A DNA stretch of 64,000 nt from Tetramitus jugosus (lineage: Eukaryota; Heterolobosea; Eutetramitea; Acrasida; Vahlkampfiidae): the NCBI GenBank assembly GCA_937625935.1, contig OW569348.1, forward strand, positions 310,001-374,000, written 5' to 3'. Below, piece after piece: positions 37,315 through 46,900 of this stretch (its first letter is position 1; every line of letters begins with the position of its first letter). Made by a program: the position numbers and the translations under genes. Below the pieces are notes generated by a model. It had not been told where the DNA came from, searched no databases, and saw only the letters and a program-made list of their open reading frames with translations.

Positions 37315-37421
37315 AATACTCAATGATGATGGTGATTGTTGTTTGTTGCCACTTTATTTTTCTTTCACAAAGTTTTTCCGGCCGAGTGAGTTCCATGCAG
37401 AATACAATCACTAGGAGGATC

Positions 37422-38654
37422 TTATAGGGTGCATCCAAATAATTGTCTCATGTATTCTCTGACATTTAGATAACATCCATTCATCTTTAGGTGATCATTC
37501 TCTTGTTGAGCTTCTTCCAATAGGCGATACTGTTCTCTCCAGAGTTCCATGGTTTCACTCGAGTGACCATTCATCAAATGTGTCATGACACATCGAATCA
37601 AAACCAAGTAATAATATAAACATCTCCAGATTGAAACACTGTTGTTTGTCTTTATCATTGCATGATTCATTAGTTCTCTCCACTTTTCAACCAAAAGCTT
37701 TCCAACCAGTTCAAGATTGAACAACAAGGGAGCTCGGTCAATCATTGTAACCAATCGAAAAGTATAGAATTGAACCATATCGATCCATTGAGCGATACTT
37801 GACAAGTTGTTTTGTGGACAACAGAGAAACAGTGAAAGATACGGTTGTTGAATCATGTTTTGAATCGTGTATTGCTGCACTGTTGTTTGAAACAATTGTT
37901 TTCTCATCATGTTTAAATCTTGTTCAACACTTCTATTATCAACGCCACGAGAAAATACTTGAGATATGGTACTAGCATAGACTATCAATGTTCTATAGTA
38001 TGGGACATTATTTTGGTTGTCAGTGTTGTTGCTATTGTTGTTATTGTTATTGTTGCTATTGTTGTTGTTGTGAATAGGTTCTTGAATGAACATTTGTTGA
38101 ATAATGTGCTTAATGATACTGTTGATGTGCGTTTCTAGCTCAGTGTTCCAACAAAATTGTTCACTGTTGATAACCATATTATCATTGGTTAGCTGATGAG
38201 GATTCTGCTGTTGTTGTTGTCGTTGTTGTATTATTGTTAAATATTGGTTCAAGTAAGCAAAACTCTTTTGAATAAAGTAGCGTTCAGGAATTGTATGGGA
38301 TGAAGTATTGGAGTAGTAGTAGTAGTGAACATGGTCATTGTTGTTTTTGAACAATTGTTGAACATGACTTGACTGTGAAAATGGTTGTTGTTTTTGAGAA
38401 GGGATGGATGAGTTTGTGAGAGTTGTTGGCATATCATCATTTGTATTGGCGATTTGTGAATTTTCAGTGTTGGTTATTGTATCGTTCTCAGTTGTAGTAG
38501 TAGTTGTAGTAGTTGAGGTGATTGAAACAGATTTAGCTCTTTTGGAGGGTTTAGGGTTGGTAGAGCTGGAAGCTTCCTTCTTTGACTTTTTAGAGCTACG
38601 AGAAGAAGTTGATGAGGATGATTTTCTCTTTGATTTTTTAAGAGATGATTCCAT
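37422..38654 (-). CDS. Basic, Asn/Gln-rich protein of unknown function
   Basis: The 410-residue intronless frame begins with a strongly basic Ser/Lys-rich segment (KKSKRKSSSS, SKKSKKE, KPSKRAK), a likely nuclear localisation signal, followed by a Thr run and low-complexity Asn and Gln tracts. From about residue 205 the sequence becomes an ordered, helical domain rich in Leu, Ile and aromatic residues (NVPYYRTLIVYASTISQVFS ... LCCPQNNL ... WRCLYYYLVLIRCVMTHL) running to the C terminus. No known domain is recognised; a helical protein-protein interaction domain of a nuclear factor is the most I would say. The first 200 residues are probably disordered. Confidence 0.7.
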   Translation of the reverse strand: MESSLKKSKRKSSSSTSSRSSKKSKKEASSSTNPKPSKRAKSVSITSTTTTTTTTENDTITNTENSQIANTNDDMPTTLTNSSIPSQKQQPFSQSSHVQQLFKNNNDHVHYYYYSNTSSHTIPERYFIQKSFAYLNQYLTIIQQRQQQQQNPHQLTNDNMVINSEQFCWNTELETHINSIIKHIIQQMFIQEPIHNNNNSNNNNNNNSNNTDNQNNVPYYRTLIVYASTISQVFSRGVDNRSVEQDLNMMRKQLFQTTVQQYTIQNMIQQPYLSLFLCCPQNNLSSIAQWIDMVQFYTFRLVTMIDRAPLLFNLELVGKLLVEKWRELMNHAMIKTNNSVSIWRCLYYYLVLIRCVMTHLMNGHSSETMELWREQYRLLEEAQQENDHLKMNGCYLNVREYMRQLFGCTL

Positions 38655-38778
38655 GGTGTTTTGTTTCTAGGAGTGAATGATTTTTTGTACATGAACTGTC
38701 AACTGCTGACGACTTTGGCGCCAAATTGTGGAAGGGAGAACAACAGTTATGTCCAAGATAAAACTTTGAAATGAGACG

Positions 38779-39729
38779 ATGAAGGGAAAGAGAGTAGCAA
38801 CAGGTAGTAAATCAATGGGGAAGAAAGTTCTATCAAAGAGATTGTTTCATCTGGATTCCAAAGTAGACAAAAGGGCTCAAGAAGTTACAGACAGAGTGAT
38901 TGATTATCTCAATGACTCTGGAAAGAAAAAGTTGAAACTACCTGTTAATGAAAAGGAGCTTGAGAAGTTGATAGTGAAGAGCGGTGCATCTCATCTGGTG
39001 CCAAAGAAACGAGTGAAAATACGGGAGCACTCTGAGGTGCAAACGAGTTTTCAGTCGATGAATGGTAGATTGAGCGAGTTACAACAGAAGGGTACTTCCA
39101 AAAGCTCACGAGTGACTCCTCAATTGAATCGAAAGAATCGTCCTTTTGGGAATTTAAAGGATTGTAATTTCATTCAAAGTGAACTGGAAGAGTCATGTGA
39201 CTATCGAGCCGAAGAAGTAATTGTTGTTAGCCGATCGAAAGACAAGAGAGAGGATATCTCGTATCATAAGGAGAGAAGGAGACAAAAGCGAAACGCCAGG
39301 GATGAAGAGATTAATACAAGCGTCGAGAGTTCGAAGGTAATGCTCTCGAATACTGAGCCAAGCTCTAAAAGCGAGATAGAAAAGCATGGGAAGATTAGTA
39401 TAGCTACAAAAAAGGCAATTGACATGGATCGCTATCATGACCTTAGTAACACTGATACTGAAGCTCCTTCTAACGTTGTTTTAGAGCAACAATCTAGTAT
39501 CGACTTTGAGAAACTGTATTTGGAGGATTGGATTAACAAGTACCAACGACCTCATCCTTCACAGAGTGCCAAGCAAGTTTCTTCCACAGAAGTCATGAAG
39601 CTGTACTTGTTTCAACGCTCTGGGAATGCGGAGTTACTCGACAAGCTTCTTCAGTTCGAATCGGGCCGACGAAGAAGTTTATCCAACATCTTGGGCAATG
39701 CCATCTTGGACCTCAGAAGAGTTGCTTAG
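38779..39729 (+). CDS. Highly charged protein of unknown function
   Basis: This is a 316-residue intact frame with a basic, probably nuclear N terminus (MKGKRVATGSKSMGKKVLSKRLF). It is rich in Lys, Arg, Glu and Ser through the middle (residues 80-220), which should be disordered, with a helical C-terminal part (FEKLYLEDWINKYQRP, VMKLYLFQRSGNAELLDKLL). There is no recognised domain. A two-codon upstream ATG (38771, ATGAGACGATGA, a four-codon uORF) overlaps the real start and may dampen translation. It is divergent from the Asn/Gln-rich gene, 124 bp apart. Confidence 0.65.
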   Translation: MKGKRVATGSKSMGKKVLSKRLFHLDSKVDKRAQEVTDRVIDYLNDSGKKKLKLPVNEKELEKLIVKSGASHLVPKKRVKIREHSEVQTSFQSMNGRLSELQQKGTSKSSRVTPQLNRKNRPFGNLKDCNFIQSELEESCDYRAEEVIVVSRSKDKREDISYHKERRRQKRNARDEEINTSVESSKVMLSNTEPSSKSEIEKHGKISIATKKAIDMDRYHDLSNTDTEAPSNVVLEQQSSIDFEKLYLEDWINKYQRPHPSQSAKQVSSTEVMKLYLFQRSGNAELLDKLLQFESGRRRSLSNILGNAILDLRRVA

Positions 39730-39873
39730 GACAATTAATCCCGCGGGCATTCGGTTCCTATTTTTTACGATACTTGCAACAGGCCGCAAGATCTGGGGGA
39801 TTTGGCCAATCATTCAGCATGAGTATTTCAAGTGCAACAAGAATAGACAAAAAAGAGAACAAACAGACAGAAA

Positions 39874-40500
39874 ATGATCAGAAAAGCTGTTCGATCAACA
39901 AACACACTCGTGATGATTCATCAGAGGAAAAATATCCCAAGCCTCATTGGAAGAATGATCTCCACTCACAGTGTCAACAGAGAACAATCTTTGGGTCAAA
40001 CAGACAAATTCAAGCCACCTAATGACGAGCAATATCTCAGGTCATATGCTGTGAATGGATTTAGTAAAGACTCTCGCTCTGACATGATTATTTCTCATCC
40101 CAAGAATCCTGATGTGTCATTCAAGATTGAATTCAGTCAAACGAACAAGGACAAAATGCTGTCACCACTGCAGTATTCACTTGGATCATTGGCTGGTTGT
40201 GAGGTTGCTACATTGCGATTCTTAGCAAAGCAAATGGGTTTACATGTCGGATCTGTGGAGCACAAGAGAGTTGAAGGATGGTTGGATGTGAGAGGTTACG
40301 GAAAGGGAGATCCTACGATTCCATCCCATTTCCAGAGAGTAGAGATTGAGGCACTCGTTGAAACAGATGCCACCGACGAGCAACTCAAGTTGTTGAAGGA
40401 GAGGGTGGAGCATCAGTGTCCTATTCATTCCATGTTCAAGGCCAGTGGATGTCATGTCAATTCGACATGGATCTCAAAGACGCCTGCAAGTAATAAGTAA
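39874..40500 (+). CDS. OsmC/Ohr family protein, probably mitochondrial
   Basis: The 208-residue protein consists of a presequence-like N terminus (MIRKAVRSTNTLVMIHQRK, basic, no acidic residues until E37) and an OsmC-type domain. The two redox cysteines are in place: Cys109 in SLAGCEVATLRFLAKQMG and Cys182 in VEHQCPIHSMF. OsmC and Ohr enzymes reduce organic hydroperoxides with a thiol partner. The HCPIH-like motif (QCPIH) and the central LSPLQYSLGSLAGC helix resemble the YhfA/OsmC-like branch more than Ohr, so the peroxidase activity is likely but not certain. Only 144 bp separate it from the preceding gene. It ends 21 bp from the convergent AlkB gene. Confidence 0.88.
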   Translation: MIRKAVRSTNTLVMIHQRKNIPSLIGRMISTHSVNREQSLGQTDKFKPPNDEQYLRSYAVNGFSKDSRSDMIISHPKNPDVSFKIEFSQTNKDKMLSPLQYSLGSLAGCEVATLRFLAKQMGLHVGSVEHKRVEGWLDVRGYGKGDPTIPSHFQRVEIEALVETDATDEQLKLLKERVEHQCPIHSMFKASGCHVNSTWISKTPASNK

Positions 40501-40521
40501 ATGTACAGGCAGACATAGTTT

Positions 40522-41439
40522 TTATGCATATCGAAATGTAATGTTCAATCGCTGTCCTTTCAGCTTCGAGGTTTTGGTCAAAGTATGTTTGAACAATTGT
40601 TGGGTTGTACCTTTCATGAGGACAAGTGACCCATGTCTCAGATCTTTGCTCACTACAATCTTATCATTGTCTATTCTTTTGAATTTGAAGTTTCGTTCTG
40701 CTCCCATAGATATCGAAGCGATTGGAGTCCCACGTGCCTCACGATCCGAATGCCAAGCAATATAGTCCTCACCAGCGTCATACCGGTTGATCAACGCAAA
40801 CTCAAAGCAATGTTTTTCATTGTGCTTTTGCCATAGATAGTCCTCTACTTGTTTCTTGAGTTGTAACATCTCTGGAATCCATTCATAAGTGGCTCTTGAA
40901 AAGTATTCTTGATGGAGCTTTGATCCTTTTGGTGCTCCAAAGAGAATTCCAGTCCGCGGACTTAGGACCTTCTTCCCACCGCTCAACGTCATCAAATGCT
41001 TTTGATAAGAGTACTGTGGAGAGAGCAGCTTGTAAAACAGATTTGTAGCATCACTGGATTTCATAAAATTAGCTACATATTCCACTTGTGCACCTGATTC
41101 ATCGATCCACAGCACTGAAGTTAACTTTCGATCTGGAACAACTGCATTTGTCGAGCTATTGTTACCTTCCTGGTCTGTTGTCAATTTTGAACTATCTTGA
41201 TGAACCATCACCTCTTCAGAAGAAGATGAATTGCTGCTACTGGGGTCATTGTTGCTTTGGATGTCATCCACAGCGTAGCTCTTGTTCTGGGTCTGCTCAA
41301 AACAACTCTTCTGTGGTTCGGGTTGACTTGGTGGTGGAGAGGGCAGTGTTTTGTTTCTCTTACTGGGAGGAGGAGTGTGACTGCTGCTGGACCATGTGAG
41401 AGTGCTTTGCTTCAAGTTGCGCTTCTTTTTGTTTTCCAT
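40522..41439 (-). CDS. AlkB-like 2-oxoglutarate/Fe(II) dioxygenase (ALKBH2/3 type)
   Basis: The protein has 305 residues: about 105 disordered residues rich in Ser, Pro and Asn, then a dioxygenase domain. Iron ligands are His230 and Asp232 (WHSD) and His285 (FKHTL); the 2-oxoglutarate anchor is Arg297 with Arg303 (RLNITFR). NRYDAGEDYIAWHSD, SISMGAERNFKFK and HGSLVLMKGTTQQLFKHTL are typical of ALKBH2/ALKBH3, which remove 1-methyladenine and 3-methylcytosine from DNA or RNA. The extreme N terminus, KKKRNLKQSTLTW, has a basic patch and a PCNA-box-like Gln-x-x-Leu start, but lacks the two final aromatics of a full PIP box. It is probably a nuclear DNA repair enzyme. Confidence 0.93.
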   Translation of the reverse strand: MENKKKRNLKQSTLTWSSSSHTPPPSKRNKTLPSPPPSQPEPQKSCFEQTQNKSYAVDDIQSNNDPSSSNSSSSEEVMVHQDSSKLTTDQEGNNSSTNAVVPDRKLTSVLWIDESGAQVEYVANFMKSSDATNLFYKLLSPQYSYQKHLMTLSGGKKVLSPRTGILFGAPKGSKLHQEYFSRATYEWIPEMLQLKKQVEDYLWQKHNEKHCFEFALINRYDAGEDYIAWHSDREARGTPIASISMGAERNFKFKRIDNDKIVVSKDLRHGSLVLMKGTTQQLFKHTLTKTSKLKGQRLNITFRYA

Positions 41440-41586
41440 TTTCTACTTCGATGAAATTCTGGAGTTTCGCCGGGCTAAATACAAAAATTTGCTCATTTTC
41501 TCCGAATTGTGACCAATTAGTGCTCGAAGGGACAGGTTGTCTTGAATGTAATGTGGTGGATGACTTTATTGAATAAGTGGGGATAT

Positions 41587-43596
41587 TTACATTGATTTTT
41601 GGTCTGTCTTGAACTTTACCATTTGGATCATCATTTCATTGACTGGGAGCGGAATTCTCAACTGAGCAGCTCTGTCAACGAATACAGAGCTGAGAGAATC
41701 GATTTCGGTACTCCCTTGCCCCGATTTGATATCAGATAGCATTGATGACTCGTTATTCGCAGTTTTCATTGCGGTATCCAATACTACCTTCAGCATTGAT
41801 TCATTGGTGAGTTCAGCGGGATCAAACTGTTCCCTTGCTCCCGGAGTGAGCTGAATGATAGTCATACATTCTTCAACAAGTTGAGTAGCAACACTCTTTA
41901 AATGATGATTTTGAGCAATCATACCATTGGTTACTCCAAACACCGCAGTGATTGGGTTGATCACTGAGTTAACAACCATCTTCTTCCAGTCAACTTGATC
42001 TCCCTGAGTATAGTTCACTTCAAATCGGTGTTCTTTCTGAATATCTGAGAATATCTGAGCAATGGGAGTGTTTTTCAACATGGTTGGGATTCTGATGTCA
42101 ATCTTTTCGTTTGTAACTCTGATGGTATTCGAACTCAATTTTGTCGAACCAGAGTAGAGAGAGGCCTGATACACTTCAGGCGATTGTCCATAATGCTTGA
42201 ACACCTGGTGAATTGTGTCACAGTTTCCTGATCCATTCTGTAATGACAGTACTCGTCTGACATTTGTCCCTGTTTCTTGAACAATCTTGGATAATGCACT
42301 AGATGTGGCATAGTTTTTCACTGTCACGATCATCAGATCAATTGTTCTAGGCAATTGATCCAACGAGTCCACGACATTTACTTCCGCAATTCTCTTTTCT
42401 CCATTGGGAAGTTCGGTAATGATCCCTTCCTTGGATATTCTGGACTCTGATCTTCCTGGAACTAGAATGACATTACTGTTCTTGCCTCTTGATTCGACTA
42501 ACGCTGCAGATATCATCATTCCTACAGCTCCAGACCCAACAACAACTATGTTACCGATAGGAGAAAGGTTTGCTTGCGAGGAGTTACTTTGTTGTTTGTG
42601 GATCCCATCTGTTCTCGTACTCTTTGGAGAGGAAGATTCTGGCTCAATAGTATTCAAAAATGATTGGTATGCCTGTTCTCCAATGACAAAGGTATTCTTG
42701 CCAATAACTGGAAACTGTTTGGTCTTGACATCAATTGAGTATCGCTGACATGCTTCACGCATTGGCTCATTCAATGACAGGTATTGCTTACAGAATTTTG
42801 GAGTAAAGTGTTGATACATGCCCAAAAGGTCATGATACACGAGTACTTGACCTGAGCAATAGCCAGATCCGATTCCAATGGTTGGGATCTGGAGAGAATC
42901 GGTAATGGTTTGGGCTATTCTTTGAGGAACACACTCAAGGACCAGCATTCCCGCACCAGCTTCTTGAATAGCGTGAGCGGCTTCCCATAGTTTGATTGCC
43001 TCTTTTGGAGTTTTTCCAACGACCTTGTAGGATCCCAGTTGATTAATGGCTTGCGGTGTGAGGCCGATGTGACCAATAACCGGAACACCTGCGGACACGA
43101 TGGATTTAATTTGGTTGGTCTTATCTGTACCTTCCAGCTTTACCGCTTGCATAGAGCCTTCCTTAACAAATTGGATTGCATTTCGAACAGCATCTTCATT
43201 GAATTCATAAGAGCCAAAGGGCATATCACCAATGAGAAAAGACCGAGTGGATCCTCTGGCTACAGCCTTGCAATGGTGAATCATGTCAGGCATCGTGACA
43301 GGAACCGTTGAGTCGTAGCCAAGAGCTGTCATGCCCAACGAATCCCCAACGAGAATCATGTCAACACCAGCTTGATCCACAGTGCTTCCTGAGTGGTAGT
43401 CTACTGCAGTCAACATGGATAGAGGTTCTTTCTTGTTGTACTTGTCGTACAAGTCAGATATGGTCAGCCTTCTTTGGTGTTGTTGGTCTGTTGCCGGACC
43501 TGGTTTGGAATGGACGGAATACAATCGGGTTGTATTCGCTTGGAACATATTTTTCCGATGGATTGTCGGAATTTTACGGGAGAGAATTCTTTGCAT
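41587..43596 (-). CDS. Bifunctional PanB-PanE: ketopantoate hydroxymethyltransferase fused to ketopantoate reductase
   Basis: One 669-residue frame carries two successive enzymes of pantoate synthesis. Residues about 40-315 are PanB: LTAVDYHSGSTVDQAGVD, VGDSLGMTALGY, GHIGLTPQAINQLGSYKVVGKT, and IGIGSGYCSGQVLVYHDLLGMY (metal and substrate ligands present). After a polar linker (about 320-345), residues 348-660 are PanE/ApbA: NIVVVGSGAVGMMISAAL (NADPH-binding Rossmann loop), VTVKNYAT (catalytic Lys), and WKKMVVNSVINPITAVFGVTNG. Together they would convert 2-oxoisovalerate to pantoate, a precursor of coenzyme A. The first 30 residues (MQRILSRKIPTIHRK..., basic) look like a mitochondrial presequence, which fits the mitochondrial source of 2-oxoisovalerate. 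The family members are usually separate genes. Confidence 0.95.
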   Translation of the reverse strand: MQRILSRKIPTIHRKNMFQANTTRLYSVHSKPGPATDQQHQRRLTISDLYDKYNKKEPLSMLTAVDYHSGSTVDQAGVDMILVGDSLGMTALGYDSTVPVTMPDMIHHCKAVARGSTRSFLIGDMPFGSYEFNEDAVRNAIQFVKEGSMQAVKLEGTDKTNQIKSIVSAGVPVIGHIGLTPQAINQLGSYKVVGKTPKEAIKLWEAAHAIQEAGAGMLVLECVPQRIAQTITDSLQIPTIGIGSGYCSGQVLVYHDLLGMYQHFTPKFCKQYLSLNEPMREACQRYSIDVKTKQFPVIGKNTFVIGEQAYQSFLNTIEPESSSPKSTRTDGIHKQQSNSSQANLSPIGNIVVVGSGAVGMMISAALVESRGKNSNVILVPGRSESRISKEGIITELPNGEKRIAEVNVVDSLDQLPRTIDLMIVTVKNYATSSALSKIVQETGTNVRRVLSLQNGSGNCDTIHQVFKHYGQSPEVYQASLYSGSTKLSSNTIRVTNEKIDIRIPTMLKNTPIAQIFSDIQKEHRFEVNYTQGDQVDWKKMVVNSVINPITAVFGVTNGMIAQNHHLKSVATQLVEECMTIIQLTPGAREQFDPAELTNESMLKVVLDTAMKTANNESSMLSDIKSGQGSTEIDSLSSVFVDRAAQLRIPLPVNEMMIQMVKFKTDQKSM

Positions 43597-43829
43597 TGTA
43601 AACAGCCAGTAAAGTTCCTGTTTTTTACCTTGTTGTTATTGGTTTTCAAAAGATAAAGAAATTCCAAAGTTTATTTGAACCAGGTATTGCGCACCTAGAG
43701 GTTCAATGGAACTGATCATGCGAATTTCATTCCTCCTAAAGTCCGTGCCACGAACAAGCAACGTCACCAGGAGAAATAGAGGCGAAAAAATCGCCGGGCG
43801 GAATTATTGACACTGATAATAAGTATATC

Positions 43830-43900
43830 TCTCCTATGGTCTAGTGGTATGATAGCGGACTTTGAATCCGTTGACGGTGGTTCGATTCCACCTAGGAGAA
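43830..43900 (+). tRNA. tRNA-Gln(TTG)
   Basis: A 71-nt cloverleaf: acceptor stem TCTCCTA (43830-43836) with TAGGAGA (43893-43899), discriminator A43900. The anticodon stem GCGGA/TCCGT holds loop CTTTGAA with anticodon TTG at 43862-43864, reading CAA and, by wobble, CAG. The U1:A72 pair is common in glutamine tRNAs. The T-arm is GGTGG-TTCGATT-CCACC. There is no intron. TTTT at 43902-43905 is the Pol III terminator. CAA is the dominant Gln codon in the polyGln tracts of this window. Confidence 0.97.
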
Positions 43901-43921
43901 CTTTTAGATGTTACTTTTATT

Positions 43922-46900
43922 CTAAAGGGCGAAAGCAAAAGAAGAGAAGGCAATGAGTATTGCTAATTTTGTCCATCCAAATGCTCTACTTGCTGGACTG
44001 GGGCTGGGTCGCGGTTGAGGTGTGGGAGATGGCACTGGTGTAGGTGTGGGTGTTGGGCTTGGCACTGGAGGTGTAGGAGTTGGGATTGGTGTAGGTGTGG
44101 GTGTGGGCGTGGGTGTTGGATGTGGCTTATCCCCACAGGTATCGTGCAAATATCTCAACACTGCTTTTCCTTGTGTTTTGTGTCCCAAGTAATCCATTTG
44201 TGCTTCAGTTAGTGCGAAATACTGCTTACAAGCCATCAGAGTTAAGTACGTAGGAGGAGTGAGTGCGTGCATCAATTGAGCATTCGTCAAGCTGGCCACG
44301 CATTCCTCAGAGAAACTTGTGAAGAAGAATCCCAACCCCTCACCAAACTCATTCTTGTCAAACGCAACGGGTGGGAGGAAAGGAATTTGCTTCGGTCTCA
44401 ATCCTTCAATGGCATCTGGCAATAGGTGTCCGAGTTGAGGGCTCAGAGATCCAACGAACACATCATCTGGAAGTACTTTCACTTGATCATGGGTAAGTCC
44501 TTGATATGTTGTTTTCTCCATCTTCATCATCGTGTTTCGATTCAAATACTTCTTTACCGAGTCCGTGCTGCAGACAGTCAACTGAAGCCAAGTCAGTCTG
44601 GAAATCTCTGATGATGCCAACTGTCGAACAGCCTTTGGCTTCAACATCTTGAAACTCAAGATTGTGGTGTAGGGTACTAACTCCAATTGATCGAATCTCA
44701 TTTGATCAATGAAACCCAACTTCCACTTGGTGGACAAGCGCTCAAAGTGGCCCGGTCTAAAGCCGCCGATGGCATCCGATGTCAAGAATTTGAAATGTTC
44801 CAAGCGCAATCCTTCAATGCTCTTGTCATGCATATCGCTGAAGCATCCACCCTTGAAACCAGAAACTTCCTTATCGGCAATGTACTTGATGCAATCGGCA
44901 GATAGACCCTTACAAGCATTGGTGTCCGAATTAAAGGAAGATAGTTGGTTTCGAGTGAAACCTGAGCATGTCTCTGCAGGTATTTGCTCAATCATCTTAT
45001 CTGTTAGACCTTTGATAGCCACGGGAGAAAATTGTGCCAGTTGGACACTATTTACCACTTCAAGTACCTTGGGGTCAAAAAGACTGGTGCATCCAGCATT
45101 GAAACCTGCAAAAGATGTTGTTTTCATATTTGACATGCATTCCTTGGTAAGTCCCTTGCAAGTTAATTTGTCTGGCATATTGTTCAAGTAAGAGATGTGA
45201 GAAGCAGAGAAACCAGAGCAAGTTAGTGGATTGAGATTTTTCATAGTTTGTTGATCGAAACCTGATACTGCTTCTCCTGAGAGATACTGCAACTGGAATG
45301 CATCAATCTTGGATAGAGCGTCCTTGTCCATCTTTGCTATACAATCTCCTCTGAATCCAGAGAATGCGAGAGGGAGAATGCTGGAAAGGCAATCCTTCTG
45401 GAAGCCAGCACAACCTGGTTTATCGGTTGTTCCCTGGATCATTGACAGAGCTCTTGAAGTAAACCCGTAACAGGCTTTGACGTTCAAATTCTTAATAAGA
45501 TCTTTGGTCAGCCCGTGTGCTCCCTCTCCCAGATTGTGCAACTGCTGTGCCGAGATTTTCGAGAATGCCTTGTCATCCAACTTGCTGACACATGCAGAGT
45601 TGAGTCCGATAAATGAAGCAGGTGAAATCTTGTTAATACATTCATTCTTGAAGCCTGAGCAGGCATCTGGATTGGAAATGTGGAGCAATTGATCTCCTGT
45701 CCATCCAGCGCAACTATCATCATTGAGATTCTTGAGCATCGGTGCAGACAAACCTCTCATTGCATCTGGAACGATATGTGCTAATAGAATGTAATCAATA
45801 TCCTTGAATGCGTCTTCGGGCAAGCTAGATACACATTCTGCCTTCAATCCCTTAATGGAGAACATGTCAAAGTTGGCCAAACATTTAGAAGAGATGCCAG
45901 AGCATGCAGATTGATCAGTACTACTGGACAACAACTCAATCTTGTGAGCAGAAAATCCTCTGCAAGCTACAGGATTCAAGTGTTTCATCTGATCCTTGTA
46001 CAATCCAGGAACCGCATCGTCTCTGAGTTGAACGATTTGATCTTGGGTGATCACGTCAAACACCTGAGGAGACAATCGAGAGGCACACACGTGCTGAACA
46101 CCTGAGAACACCAATGGGTCCATATTCTTGACACAACCAGAAGTGAAACCGGAACAAGCAGAGCTGAGAACAACCATTTGTCCCTTCTTTAGACCTTTAC
46201 AGGAATCACTCTTGAGAGTTTTAAGTAACTTATCAGTCGCTCCAACCATAGCAGGGGGACTGATAAGACCCAATTGTGTTGATGAGACATCAGATAGTGA
46301 GGGCAGATTGGCCAGGCAATGATCAGTGAATCCTGAGAAGGACGCAGCAGGCACATACTTCAAGCAATCGCCAATAAATCCACTGCACGTTTTCTTCTTG
46401 TCACTATTCTCTAAACTTGTAATGTGTTCCGGTCGGAGTCCCATACAAGTTTCGTGTGACAGTTTTGACAATTGTTCAGCGTCAATAGCTCTAAATGCAC
46501 GCTCTGGAATATTGTTCAATTGATAGCGATCCAACACCTCGATCGAAGAACTTGGTAAATCATCAATACATCGACTATGGAAGCCATAGAACGAAACAGC
46601 AGGAATGTTGTCAACGCACTTGGCCGACAATCCCTCACACACTCCATCGGCCAATGCTGATATTTGATCCTTGGTAAAACCAACGCATGTTTCAGGTTTC
46701 AATGCATGTAGGTCATCAGCTCCGAGAGAAGCCACAGCAATGGGAATGAGGGTGGAGAATTGATCTGCTGTGATACCCGAAAAGGCTTCAGATGGTAGCT
46801 GAACAATACAAGCTGGAGTGATACCACTAAATGATTCCAATCTGATATGACCGATACATGCGGATGTCATTCCAGAGCATGATGTAGGAGCAAGATTCAA

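Noticed and set aside
37422-38654. PolyAsn/polyGln tracts as evidence of non-coding repeats
   Set aside because: The frame stays open through the tracts into a well-ordered C-terminal domain, and similar tracts occur inside certain genes here (for example the fucosyltransferase stem), so the gene is kept.
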